Positions 54,477 to 63,107 of a stretch of DNA of 64,000 nt are shown here, one piece after another. Below the pieces are notes generated by a model. It did not search any database. It had not been told where the DNA came from and was given only the letters and a program-made list of their open reading frames with translations. The DNA lies in assembly GCF_001189235.2 (NCBI RefSeq), contig NZ_LFIP02000001.1, forward strand, positions 806,001-870,000, given 5' to 3'. Made by a program: the position numbers and the translations under genes. Origin of the DNA: Bradyrhizobium embrapense. GTDB taxonomy: Bacteria > Pseudomonadota > Alphaproteobacteria > Rhizobiales > Xanthobacteraceae. Each line of letters starts with the position of its first letter. Positions within the stretch are counted from its first letter, which is position 1.

Positions 54477-55967
54477 ATGCTGGGGATCAAGAGCGTTGCA
54501 AGTGCAGTGACATCAGACAATTCGTACCGGCTGTTCGACGACATGCCGATCAGCATCATGCTCTGCGAGCTGGACAACTTCAGGATCACATACATCAACG
54601 AGTCGACGCGGCAGAACCTGAAGAAGATCGAGCACGTGCTGCCGGTGAAGGTCGACGCGCTGATCGGGCAGTCGATCGATATCTTTCACAAGAACCCGCA
54701 GCATCAGCGCCGGCTCCTCTCCGATCCGAAGAACCTGCCGCACAAGGCGCGCATCACCATTGGCGGCGAGACGCTCGATCTCACGGTCACGGCGATGACC
54801 AATTCGCGGGGCCGCTACTCGGGACCGATGCTGACCTGGGAGCTTGCGACCGAGAAGGCGCGGCTCGAAACCCAGACCGAGCGGCTGTTGCAGATGCTCG
54901 ACAACATGCCGATCAACATCATGATGTGCGACACCGAGTTCAACATCACCTACGTCAACCAGACCAGCCTCAAGACGCTCGACACGGTCAAGCATCTGCT
55001 TCCGGTGCCGCCGGACAAGATCCTCGGCAACTCGTTCGACATCTTCCACAAGAACCCGGCGCATCAGCGCCGCATCGTCGGCGATCCCAAGAACCTGCCG
55101 CATGCGGCCAAGATCAAACTCGGTCCGGAAACGCTCGATCTCAGGGTCTCCGGGCTGACCGACAAGCGCGGCAATTACACCGGCGCGATGCTGAGTTGGT
55201 CCGTCGTCACCAGCAACGTGAAGCTCGCCGACGATTTCGAGAAGGACGTGAAGGGCCTTGCGGGGATGCTGGCATCGGCCTCGACGCAAATGCAGGGCAC
55301 CGCACGATCGCTGACGACAACCGCCGAATTCGTCAATCAGCGCTCGGCAAGCGCGGCGTCCGCGTCCGAAGAGTTGTCGTCCTCGGTCAATGAGATCAGC
55401 CGCCAGGTGACCGAGGCGAGCCGCATCGCCCGCATGGCGGTCGAGGAGGCCGAGAAATCCGACAAGCTGGTCGCCGGCCTCGTCACCATGGCGCAAAAGA
55501 TCGGCGACGTCGTCGCCCTGATCAGCCAGATCGCCGGACAGACCAATCTGCTCGCGCTCAACGCCACGATCGAGTCCGCGCGCGCCGGCGAGGCCGGACG
55601 CGGCTTCGCCGTGGTCGCATCCGAGGTGAAAGCGCTGGCCAACCAGACCGCCAAGGCCACGGAAGACATTTCGGCGCAGATCAACGAAATGCAGACGGCG
55701 ACCGGCAACACCGCCACGGCGCTGAAGGCGATCTCGCAGGTGATCGTCCAGATCAGCGAGATCTCGACCGTGATCGCCAGCGCCGTCGAGGAGCAGGCCG
55801 CGGCCACCAAAGAGGTCACCGCCAACATCAACGGAACGACCAAGGCGATCGACGATGCCAGCAAGGCCGCCGAGAACGTGCTGTCGGCCTCCGGAGAGCT
55901 CGCCAGCAACGCATCCGAGCTGGAAATCCAGGTCGACAAGTTCCTGAAGAACGTGCGCGCGATGTAG
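54477..55967 (+). CDS. soluble methyl-accepting chemotaxis protein with twin PAS domains
   Basis: A 496-residue protein; GGAGG lies 5 nt before the ATG at 54477. There are no membrane helices. PAS-1 (about 15-125) and PAS-2 (about 140-245) are close repeats, each with DNMPI-like entry, FHKNPxHQRR and DPKNLPHxAxI blocks. The signalling domain (about 250-490) has the conserved hairpin tip [26 protein letters not shown] cytoplasmic receptor with PAS domains suggests sensing of redox state, gas or an internal metabolite through a bound cofactor. The His residues repeated in both PAS domains are candidate haem ligands (inference). It is transcribed alone. Confidence 0.93.
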   Translation: MLGIKSVASAVTSDNSYRLFDDMPISIMLCELDNFRITYINESTRQNLKKIEHVLPVKVDALIGQSIDIFHKNPQHQRRLLSDPKNLPHKARITIGGETLDLTVTAMTNSRGRYSGPMLTWELATEKARLETQTERLLQMLDNMPINIMMCDTEFNITYVNQTSLKTLDTVKHLLPVPPDKILGNSFDIFHKNPAHQRRIVGDPKNLPHAAKIKLGPETLDLRVSGLTDKRGNYTGAMLSWSVVTSNVKLADDFEKDVKGLAGMLASASTQMQGTARSLTTTAEFVNQRSASAASASEELSSSVNEISRQVTEASRIARMAVEEAEKSDKLVAGLVTMAQKIGDVVALISQIAGQTNLLALNATIESARAGEAGRGFAVVASEVKALANQTAKATEDISAQINEMQTATGNTATALKAISQVIVQISEISTVIASAVEEQAAATKEVTANINGTTKAIDDASKAAENVLSASGELASNASELEIQVDKFLKNVRAM

Positions 55968-55990
55968 TATCGCCAGGGTCGCGCGCTTGC

Positions 55991-57139
55991 CTACAGCGAG
56001 CGCGCGATCAGCACCTTCATGATCTCGTTGGTGCCGCCATAGATCTTCTGGATGCGGGAATCGATGAACATGCGCGAGATCGGATATTCCTGCATGTAGC
56101 CGTAGCCGCCATGCAGCTGCAGGCATTCGTCGGCGGTCTCGACCTGCTTCTGCGAGCACCACCATTTCGCCATCGAGGCCGTCACGGTGTCGAGGTCGCC
56201 GGCGACCAGGCGCTCGACGCACCAGTCGACGAACACCCGAGCGATCATCGCCTCGGTCTTGCGCTCGGCGAGCGTGAATGCGGTGTTCTGGAACTCGATC
56301 AGCGGCTTGCCGAACGCGGTGCGCTGCTTGGTGTATTCGGCGGTGATCCTGACCGCACGCTCCATCGAGGCGACCGCGCCGATCGCGAGCGACAGCCGCT
56401 CCTGCGGCAATTGCTGCATCAACTGGACGAAGCCGTTACCCTCCTCATTGCCGAGCAGGTTCTCCGGCGGCACCGTGACATTGTCGAAGAACAGTTCGGA
56501 GGTGTCCGAGGCATGGAGACCGATCTTGTCGAGGTTACGCCCGCGCCGGTAGCCCTCGGCACCCGCGGTTTCAACGACGATCAGCGAGATGCCTTTGGCG
56601 CCCGGCGCTCCGGTGCGCGCCACCACGATGACGAGATCGGCAGCCTGGCCATTGGTAATGAACGTCTTCTGGCCGTTGATGACGTAGGAATTGCCCTGCT
56701 TCTTCGCCGTGGTCTTGACGGCTTGCAAATCGGAGCCGGTGCCGGGCTCGGTCATCGCGATGGCGCCGACCATCTCGCCGGACGCCATCTTCGGCAACCA
56801 GCGCTTTTTCTGCTCCTCCGAGCCGTAGTTGACGATGTAGTGCGCGACGATCGCGCTGTGCACGGAGACGCCGGTGGTCAGCTCCGGCACCGTGCTCTCG
56901 AGGTCGTCGAGCACGGCGGCGTCATAGGCGAAGCTGGCGCCCAGGCCGCCATAGGCCTCCGGCACGCTCGGCAGCAGCGCGCCCATCTCGCCGAGTGCGC
57001 GCCAGGCTGAGCGGTCGACCAGCTTCTGCTCGCGCCATTTCTCGGCGTGCGGCGCCAGGTCCTTGGCGAGGAATTTGCGGAACTGGTCACGGAAGGTATC
57101 CAGCTCCTCGGTCATCCAGGACGATCGGTAGTGCATCAT
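55991..57139 (-). CDS. acyl-CoA dehydrogenase, long-chain (LCAD) type
   Basis: A 382-residue flavoenzyme. FAD and substrate segments are present: AIAMTEPGTGSDLQA, FITNGQAADLVIV and QLHGGYGYMQEYPISRMF. The C-terminus reads IYGGTNEIMKVLIARSL, where the catalytic Glu of medium-chain enzymes is replaced by Gly. As in LCAD, the base is then expected in the middle helix; Glu260 in AVASMERAVRI aligns with the LCAD catalytic Glu. It introduces the alpha-beta double bond in an acyl-CoA and passes electrons to ETF. It is the last gene of the minus-strand catabolic operon. Confidence 0.92.
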   Translation of the reverse strand: MMHYRSSWMTEELDTFRDQFRKFLAKDLAPHAEKWREQKLVDRSAWRALGEMGALLPSVPEAYGGLGASFAYDAAVLDDLESTVPELTTGVSVHSAIVAHYIVNYGSEEQKKRWLPKMASGEMVGAIAMTEPGTGSDLQAVKTTAKKQGNSYVINGQKTFITNGQAADLVIVVARTGAPGAKGISLIVVETAGAEGYRRGRNLDKIGLHASDTSELFFDNVTVPPENLLGNEEGNGFVQLMQQLPQERLSLAIGAVASMERAVRITAEYTKQRTAFGKPLIEFQNTAFTLAERKTEAMIARVFVDWCVERLVAGDLDTVTASMAKWWCSQKQVETADECLQLHGGYGYMQEYPISRMFIDSRIQKIYGGTNEIMKVLIARSL

Positions 57140-57148
57140 TCCCTCGTG

Positions 57149-57976
57149 CTAAATCAAGAGACCGCCGCCGGCGACGATCACCTGACCACTGATGTAGTTC
57201 GATTCCGGAGCGCAGAACAGATAGACCGCATCCGCCGCCTCTTCCGGCGTGCCGCCGCGGCCGAGCGGGATCATGCGGCCCATCGCCTCCAGCATCTGCG
57301 GCTGGACGCCGACCTTGATGTCGCGGCCGGCGACGTCGATGGTCTTCTGCTGGCTCTCGATCGGCTGGGTCAGGCGGGTGTTGATCAGGCCGAACGCCAC
57401 GCAATTGACGTTGACCTTGTAGCGGCCCCACTCCTTGCACATCGTGCGCGTCAATCCGATCAACGACGCCTTGGCCGAAGAATAGCTCGCCTGCCCGGCA
57501 TTGCCGTAGAGGCCCGCGATCGAGGAGATGTTGACGACCTTGCGGAACACCTCGCGTCCCGCCTCGGCCTCCCTCTTCGCCATCACCCGGATCGGCTCCG
57601 ACGCCGCGCGCATGATCCGGAACGGGGCGACGAGATGGACGTCGAGCATGGCCTGGAACTGCTCGTCCGACATCTTCTGGATCGTCGAGTCCCAGGTGTA
57701 GCCGGCATTGTTGACGATGATGTCGAGGCCGCCGAATTTATCGATGGCACTGCCGACAAAGCGATCGGCAAAGCCGGCTTCCGTCACGCTGCCATTGATC
57801 GCGATCGCCTCGCCGCCCATGGCCTTGATCTCGGCGACGACAGCATTGCCCGGCTCGGCATCGAGGTCGTTGACCACGACACGCGCGCCCTCGCGCGCCA
57901 GTTTTAGCGCGATCGCGCGCCCGATGCCGCGGCCCGATCCGGAGACGAGCGCGACCTTCCCTTGCAGCTTCGACAT
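57149..57976 (-). CDS. short-chain dehydrogenase/reductase (3-hydroxyacyl-CoA type)
   Basis: A 275-residue SDR. The cofactor loop is VSGSGRGIGRAIALKL (TGxxxGIG equivalent), followed by NNAG, the catalytic Ser in NISSIAG and Tyr/Lys in ASYSSAKASL. An insert of about 15 residues (MAKREAEAGREVFRK) precedes the catalytic Ser. In this operon it probably oxidises a 3-hydroxyacyl-CoA. It lies 8 bp from the MaoC gene upstream and 9 bp from the dehydrogenase downstream. Confidence 0.9.
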   Translation of the reverse strand: MSKLQGKVALVSGSGRGIGRAIALKLAREGARVVVNDLDAEPGNAVVAEIKAMGGEAIAINGSVTEAGFADRFVGSAIDKFGGLDIIVNNAGYTWDSTIQKMSDEQFQAMLDVHLVAPFRIMRAASEPIRVMAKREAEAGREVFRKVVNISSIAGLYGNAGQASYSSAKASLIGLTRTMCKEWGRYKVNVNCVAFGLINTRLTQPIESQQKTIDVAGRDIKVGVQPQMLEAMGRMIPLGRGGTPEEAADAVYLFCAPESNYISGQVIVAGGGLLI

Positions 57977-57984
57977 GATTTCTC

Positions 57985-58392
57985 CTAAAGCGCGATGATG
58001 GCTTCGCCCGCGAGCTTGATCTCGCCGTTCTGGTCCTTGGCGGTGAGCGCGAGTTTCGCGCGCTTCTCGCCGCCCTGCTCGATCAGCTCGGTCACCGTGC
58101 CCTCGCAGGTCAATGCGGCGCCGAGCTGGGTGATTGCGGCAAAGCGCGTCGAGAACGAGCGGATGCGTGACGGCACGACCGCATCCGTCAGCGCCTGGCC
58201 GAGATAACCCATGACCAGCATGCCGTGCGCGAACACGTCGGGAAACCCGGCCGCCTTCGCAAAGTCGATGTCGACATGGATCGGGTTGTGGTCGCCGGAG
58301 GCGCCGCAGTAGAGCGCGAGGCGGTGGCGAGAGATCGACGGGAATGCCTTGTGGACGATGCGGTCGCCGACCGACGGAACGCTGCTGCTCAT
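57985..58392 (-). CDS. MaoC-type enoyl-CoA hydratase, catalytic hot-dog subunit
   Basis: A 135-residue single hot-dog domain with the hydratase-2 motif (YCGASGDHNPIHVDIDFAKAAGFP), which supplies the catalytic Asp/His pair, followed by FAHGMLVMGYLGQAL. Single-domain MaoC proteins need a partner domain. The gene upstream, overlapping by 4 bp, encodes a hot-dog protein without this motif, so the two probably form a heterodimer as in ChsH1-ChsH2. Confidence 0.9.
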   Translation of the reverse strand: MSSSVPSVGDRIVHKAFPSISRHRLALYCGASGDHNPIHVDIDFAKAAGFPDVFAHGMLVMGYLGQALTDAVVPSRIRSFSTRFAAITQLGAALTCEGTVTELIEQGGEKRAKLALTAKDQNGEIKLAGEAIIAL

Positions 58393-58820
58393 GACGGCCT
58401 CGCATTGCGCACCACGATGGTGCGCGAGGTATCGGCGACATGGACGCCGGCCTGGTTGGTGACCGCGGTCTCGACCACGATCAGCGTCATCGCCCCGCCC
58501 TTCTTGTCAGTGACGCTGCTGACGCGCGGCCGGAAGGTCAGGGTGTCGCCGACCACCACGGGGGCGTGATAGTCGAAGCGCTGCTCGCCGTGCAGCACCC
58601 GGGCGAGATCGATACCGAGCGCGGTCAGGAACTCGAATGGATCGGGCGCATCCATCATCTCCAGACAAAATAGATAGGTCGGCGGCACCGGAGCCGCCGG
58701 CCCTTCCCGAAAAACCGGATTCCTCTCGCCGAGGGTATCGAGAAAGAAGCGCAGGCGCCCCGGCTCGACGCGCGCGGTCACTGGCGTGAATTCGCGCCCG
58801 ACGGCAGATTGATCGACCAT
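58389..58820 (-). CDS. MaoC N-terminal-like (FAS1-type dehydratase) hot-dog subunit
   Basis: A 143-residue protein; the start at 58820 (VDQSAVGREFTPVTARVEPGRLRFFLDTLG) begins in the standard way, while the longer frame runs back into the thiolase gene. PPTYLFCLEM and LHGEQRFDYHAPVVVGDTLTFRPRV are the FAS1-like dehydratase signatures. The hydratase motif is absent, so it should be the substrate-binding, non-catalytic half of a two-subunit hydratase with the overlapping gene. Confidence 0.88.
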   Translation of the reverse strand: MVDQSAVGREFTPVTARVEPGRLRFFLDTLGERNPVFREGPAAPVPPTYLFCLEMMDAPDPFEFLTALGIDLARVLHGEQRFDYHAPVVVGDTLTFRPRVSSVTDKKGGAMTLIVVETAVTNQAGVHVADTSRTIVVRNARPS

Positions 58821-58828
58821 GGGCGGCC

Positions 58829-60013
58829 TCAGGCGCGTTCGTAGAGCGTCACCACACAGGCGCCGCCCAATCCGAGATTGTGCTGCAGGGCGAGCCGCGC
58901 GCCCCCCACTTGCGTCGCCGCGGCGGTGCCGCGCAGCTGCCGCGTCAGCTCGTAGCACTGCGCAAGGCCGGTGGCGCCGAGCGGATGGCCCTTCGACAGC
59001 AGGCCGCCTGAGGGATTGGTGACGATCCTGCCGCCATAGGTGTTGTCGCCGTCATCGATGAATTTCGCCGCCTCACCCTCGCCGCACAGGCCGAGCCCTT
59101 CATAGGTGATCAGCTCGTTATGGGCGAAGCAGTCGTGCAACTCGACGACGTCGACATCCCTGGGGCCGATGCCGGCGGCCTCGTAGACCTTGCTCGCGGC
59201 ATCGCGCGCCATGTCGTATCCGACCACCTGCATCATGTCGTTAGCCCCGAAAGTCGACGGCGTGTCGGTTGTCATCGCTTGCGCTGCGATGCGGACCTGC
59301 TTGTTGAGGCCGTGCTGATCGGCGAATTTCTCCGAGACCAGGATGGCGGCGGCGCCGCCGCAGGTCGGCGGGCACGCCATCAGCCGCGTCATCACGCCAG
59401 GCCAGATCACCTGGTCGTTCATCACGTCGTCGGCGGTGACCTCCTTGCGGAACAGCGCCAACGGATTGTTCTTGGCGTGGCGGCTCGCCTTGGCGCGCAC
59501 CTTTGCAAAGGCGGAGAGCGGCGTGCCGTATTTCTTCATGTGGCTCAAGCCCGCGCCGCCGAAATAGCGCAGCGCCAGCGGCACGCCGGGCGCGTCAACC
59601 AGCTTGTCGGCGGCGGCATCGAAATCGTCGAACGCGCTGGGGCGATCGGTGAACACGGCCCCGAGCGCCCCGGGCTTCATCTGCTCGAAGCCGAGCGCCA
59701 TCACGCAATCGGCCGCGCCCGATTCGATCGCCTGCCGCGCCAGGAACAGCGCGGTCGAGCCGGTCGAGCAGTTGTTGTTGACGTTGACGATCGGGATGCC
59801 GGTCATGCCGACCGGATAGAGCGCGCGCTGCCCGCAGGTGGAGTCGCCGTAGACATAGCCGACATAGGCCTGTTGCACTCTGCCGTAATCGAGGCCGGCG
59901 TCAGCGAGCGCGAGCTTGGCCGCCTCGGCACCCATCACATGATACGGCGCATTGGCGCCGGGCTTGACGAACGGAATCATGCCGACCCCGGCAACATAGG
60001 TGCGTGACGTCAT
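58829..60013 (-). CDS. SCPx-type thiolase / lipid-transfer protein
   Basis: A 394-residue thiolase of the sterol-carrier-protein-x group. The nucleophile is Cys82 in NNNCSTGSTALF; HDCFAHNE holds an active-site His, and NPSGGLLSKGHPLGATG is the C-terminal loop. It lacks a fused SCP2 domain. These enzymes cleave branched or ring-bearing 3-oxoacyl-CoA (for example steroid side chains), often with a DUF35 partner that is not present here. It is the first gene of the minus-strand operon and is divergent from the TetR gene. Confidence 0.9.
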   Translation of the reverse strand: MTSRTYVAGVGMIPFVKPGANAPYHVMGAEAAKLALADAGLDYGRVQQAYVGYVYGDSTCGQRALYPVGMTGIPIVNVNNNCSTGSTALFLARQAIESGAADCVMALGFEQMKPGALGAVFTDRPSAFDDFDAAADKLVDAPGVPLALRYFGGAGLSHMKKYGTPLSAFAKVRAKASRHAKNNPLALFRKEVTADDVMNDQVIWPGVMTRLMACPPTCGGAAAILVSEKFADQHGLNKQVRIAAQAMTTDTPSTFGANDMMQVVGYDMARDAASKVYEAAGIGPRDVDVVELHDCFAHNELITYEGLGLCGEGEAAKFIDDGDNTYGGRIVTNPSGGLLSKGHPLGATGLAQCYELTRQLRGTAAATQVGGARLALQHNLGLGGACVVTLYERA

Positions 60014-60048
60014 CGCGTGTCCTCCCGGAAATTACCCGCTGGACTATT

Positions 60049-60066
60049 TATTACCCGTGGGTAATA
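60049..60066. promoter_or_regulatory. perfect 18-bp palindrome, candidate TetR operator
   Basis: TATTACCCGTGGGTAATA lies between the divergent thiolase operon (start at 60013) and the tetR gene (start at 60108). A half-site, ATTACCC, is repeated at 60031-60037, before the thiolase start. Position and symmetry fit a TetR-family operator that would control both directions. Confidence 0.75.
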
Positions 60067-60107
60067 TACGGGCGACCTTCCGGAGTCAATGCGACAACGG
60101 CAACGCG

Positions 60108-60908
60108 ATGGACGCCCGCATCCCCTCTTCCAACACCGAGTCGCCCTGGCTGCCGTTCGAGAGCCGGCGCCGCGCCCGCGACGAGAAGCGCGAAGCGGTG
60201 CTGCGCGCCGCCGTGCAACTGTTCCTCGAGCAGGGCTATCATCGCGCCACGCTGAACGACGTCGCCAAGCGGCTCAACATCACCAAGCCCGCGCTCTACA
60301 ACTACTTCCGCGGCAAGGACGAGATCCTGTTCGAGTGCTGGTCGATCGGGCACGAGCTGGTCGACGAATGCATTGCCGAGACCTCGGCCAGTGCCGGCAG
60401 TGGCCTCGACAAGCTGCGCAAGCTCACCATCCGCTACGCCGAGCTGATGACGACGGACTACGGCAAGAGCCTGGTTCGCTTCGATCTTCGCGATCTCAGC
60501 GAGCACAACCGCAAGACCGTGCAGACCGCGAAGCGGCGGATCGACCGCGCCTTCCGCGACTATATCGCCTCTGGCATCGCGGACGGTTCGGTGAAACCCT
60601 GCGACCCGAAGCTCGCAGCGTTCGCCATCGCCGGCTCCCTGAACTGGATCGGACACTGGTTCCAGCCCGGCGGCGAGCTGACCGGACGCGCCGTCGCCGA
60701 GGAATTCGCAATCCGCCTCACCGACGGCATCGCCAAAACAACAACGCGCGAGACAACAACGCGCAAAGCAGCCGTTCCGGCTGCAGAGAAGGCGGGCAAA
60801 CCGCCTCGCAAGGGAAACGCATCAAGGGAGGACGGGAGTGAACATCACACACGGGCTGCGGCGGGCGCTGCAGGTCAATCCAAACGGTCTCGCGGTCGTC
60901 TGCGGTGA
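60108..60908 (+). CDS. TetR-family regulator of the acyl-CoA catabolic cluster
   Basis: A 266-residue protein starting at 60108 (DARIPSSNTESPW). The TetR HTH is clear: FLEQGYHRATLNDVAKRLNITKPALYNYFRGKDEIL. The ligand domain covers about 85-215. A Lys/Arg/Thr/Ala-rich tail of about 45 residues follows (KTTTRETTTRKAAVPAAEKAG), unusual for the family, and its last 71 bp overlap the next gene. It is probably a repressor released by an acyl-CoA and acting at the palindrome 42 bp upstream. Confidence 0.9.
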   Translation: MDARIPSSNTESPWLPFESRRRARDEKREAVLRAAVQLFLEQGYHRATLNDVAKRLNITKPALYNYFRGKDEILFECWSIGHELVDECIAETSASAGSGLDKLRKLTIRYAELMTTDYGKSLVRFDLRDLSEHNRKTVQTAKRRIDRAFRDYIASGIADGSVKPCDPKLAAFAIAGSLNWIGHWFQPGGELTGRAVAEEFAIRLTDGIAKTTTRETTTRKAAVPAAEKAGKPPRKGNASREDGSEHHTRAAAGAAGQSKRSRGRLR

Positions 60909-62394
60909 GCGGCGCCGCACCTGGCGCGAGGTCGGCAGTCGCGTCGCCCGCCTTGCCTCCGCGATCCGCTCGCTTGGCGCTGGCAACGGCGACCGCGTCG
61001 CGATCCTGTCGCAGAATTCCGACCGCTATCTCGAGCTCTACCTGGCCGTCGGTTGGGCCGGCGCCGTGATCGTGCCGCTCAACATCCGCTGGTCGCCGAT
61101 CGAGAACGAGGACGCGCTGCGCGACTGCCGCGCAACAATCCTGTTCGTCGACAAGGCGTTTGCACCGATCGGCACGACGCTGGCGGGCGCCATTCCCGGC
61201 CTCAAGCTGGTTTATGCCGACGAGGGCGAGACGCCCGCCGGCATGGAGAATTACGAGACGCTGATCGCGCGCTGCGAGCCGATCCCGGACGCGATGCGCA
61301 CCCGTGACGATCTCGCCGGCATCTTCTACACCGGCGGCACCACCGGCCGCTCCAAGGGCGTGATGCTGAGCCATGGCAATCTGATGGCCAATGCGCTGAA
61401 CGCGCTCGGCGAAGGGCTTTGGCCGGGCAGCACGATCTACCTGCACGCCGCGCCGATGTTCCACCTCGCCAATGGCGCGGCGATGTATTCGGTGCTGCTG
61501 TCCGGCGGCTCCAATGTCGTGATCCAGGGTTTTACACCCGACGGCGTCGCGGCCGCCGTGCAAAAGGAGCGCATCACCGACGTGCTGCTAGTGCCGACCA
61601 TGATCCAGATGTTCGTCGATCACCCGCCGCTCGGCAACTATGACCTGTCGTCGTTGAAGCGGATTTCCTACGGCGCCTCCGTCATCAGCGATGCCGTGCT
61701 GATGCGCGCCATGAAGGCGCTGCCGCATGTCGAGTTCACGCAGGCCTACGGGATGACCGAGCTGTCGCCGATCGCGACGCTGCTGCACTGGAAGGAGCAT
61801 ATCGGCGAGGGCCGCGCCAAGGGCCGGCACCGCGGCGCGGGCCGCGCCACGCTCGGCGCCGAGGTCAAGATCGTCGACGCCGAAGACAAGGTCGTGCCGC
61901 CGGGCACCGTCGGCGAGATCGCGGTGCGCGGCGATATGGTGATGATGGGCTATTGGGAGCGGCCCGAGGAGACTGCGCGCGCCGTGATCGACGGCTGGAT
62001 GCACACCGGCGACGGCGGCTACATGGACGAGGACGGCTTCGTCTACGTCGTCGACCGCGTCAAGGACATGATCATCTCCGGCGGCGAGAACGTCTATTCG
62101 GCCGAGGTCGAGAACGCGTTGGCCCAGCATCCGGCGGTGGCGCAATGCGCCGTGATCGGCATCCCAAGCGAGCGCTGGGGCGAGCAGGTCCACGCCGTCG
62201 TGGTGATGAAGAGCGGCGCCAGTGCCACGCCGGAAGAGCTGATGGAGCACTGCAAGACGCTGATCGCCGGCTACAAATGCCCGCGCAGCGTCGACATCAC
62301 GGCAACTCCGCTGCCGCTCTCGGGCGCCGGCAAGATCCTGAAGCGCGAGCTGCGTAGGCCGTATTGGGAGAACCGGGAGCGGCGCGTAAGCTGA
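60838..62394 (+). CDS. acyl-CoA synthetase (AMP-forming)
   Basis: A 518-residue ANL-family enzyme with a GTG start; GGGAGG precedes it inside the tetR gene. The P-loop is FYTGGTTGRSKGVMLSH, with YGMTELSP and the hinge region WMHTGDGGYMDEDGFVYVVDRVKDMI. The C-terminal catalytic Lys is in GAGKILKRELR. It activates a carboxylic acid with ATP and CoA, the entry step for the adjacent beta-oxidation genes. Substrate is not known; cluster context points to a bulky or branched acid. Confidence 0.92.
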   Translation: MNITHGLRRALQVNPNGLAVVCGERRRTWREVGSRVARLASAIRSLGAGNGDRVAILSQNSDRYLELYLAVGWAGAVIVPLNIRWSPIENEDALRDCRATILFVDKAFAPIGTTLAGAIPGLKLVYADEGETPAGMENYETLIARCEPIPDAMRTRDDLAGIFYTGGTTGRSKGVMLSHGNLMANALNALGEGLWPGSTIYLHAAPMFHLANGAAMYSVLLSGGSNVVIQGFTPDGVAAAVQKERITDVLLVPTMIQMFVDHPPLGNYDLSSLKRISYGASVISDAVLMRAMKALPHVEFTQAYGMTELSPIATLLHWKEHIGEGRAKGRHRGAGRATLGAEVKIVDAEDKVVPPGTVGEIAVRGDMVMMGYWERPEETARAVIDGWMHTGDGGYMDEDGFVYVVDRVKDMIISGGENVYSAEVENALAQHPAVAQCAVIGIPSERWGEQVHAVVVMKSGASATPEELMEHCKTLIAGYKCPRSVDITATPLPLSGAGKILKRELRRPYWENRERRVS

Positions 62395-62486
62395 GGCACG
62401 CTGCATAGGGCTGCCCCACCGGCGGCCGTTGACATCGGAGCACGCGGCCGATTGGATCGACTTGAGCTTCAATCCAGCGAGTTCCG

Positions 62487-63083
62487 ATGTCCGCACCCGA
62501 TACCAACGCCGACGGCAAGCCCCGCCGCCTGATGCACCGCCGCTCCGTCGAATGTCTCGGCTATCTCCGGGACGACGGGCTGTGGGAAGTCGAGGCGCGG
62601 CTGGTCGACACCAAGCCCTATGCGCGGCAGGACAGGCACCGCGGCCTGCAGCAGCCCGAGGATCCCGTGCACGACATCAGGCTGCGGCTCGCGGTCGACG
62701 ACAGTTTCACGATCCGCGAGACCGGCACCACGATGGCCTCGACGCCCTACCCGTCCTGCCTCGACGTCGAAGGCATCTTGCAGCGCCTGGTCGGTGAGCG
62801 CATCGGCAAGGGCTGGCGCGAGCTGGTCCGCCGCAAGATCGGCAGGCTCGAGACCTGCACCCATCTCGCCGAGTTGCTGGGCCCCGCAGTGACGACGCTG
62901 TTCCAGACCGCGACCTCGGGCAAGGACCCGCAAGGCCGCGGCGCGCTCGATCATCAACGCGACGTCACCGAGCCACCGTTCTTCGTCGGCGGCTGCTATT
63001 CGTGGCGGCTGGATGGGCCGGTCGTGGCCGAGACGTTCCCGCAGTTCGCGAACAAGCCTGTCGAGGCCAAGCAGGGAACGTGA
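62487..63083 (+). CDS. DUF2889 protein
   Basis: A 198-residue protein of the DUF2889 family: HRRSVECLGYLRDDGLWEVEARLVDTK at the N-terminus, HDIRLRLAVDDSFTIRE in the middle, and GKGWRELVRRKIGRLETCTHLAELL with conserved Cys/His towards the C-terminus. It has no signal peptide. The family is uncharacterised; here it follows the acyl-CoA synthetase by 92 bp and may belong to the same catabolic unit. The conserved Cys-Thr-His region could bind a metal (inference). Confidence 0.83.
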   Translation: MSAPDTNADGKPRRLMHRRSVECLGYLRDDGLWEVEARLVDTKPYARQDRHRGLQQPEDPVHDIRLRLAVDDSFTIRETGTTMASTPYPSCLDVEGILQRLVGERIGKGWRELVRRKIGRLETCTHLAELLGPAVTTLFQTATSGKDPQGRGALDHQRDVTEPPFFVGGCYSWRLDGPVVAETFPQFANKPVEAKQGT

Positions 63084-63107
63084 GACTGCAGGATGCACTC
63101 GCCATCG

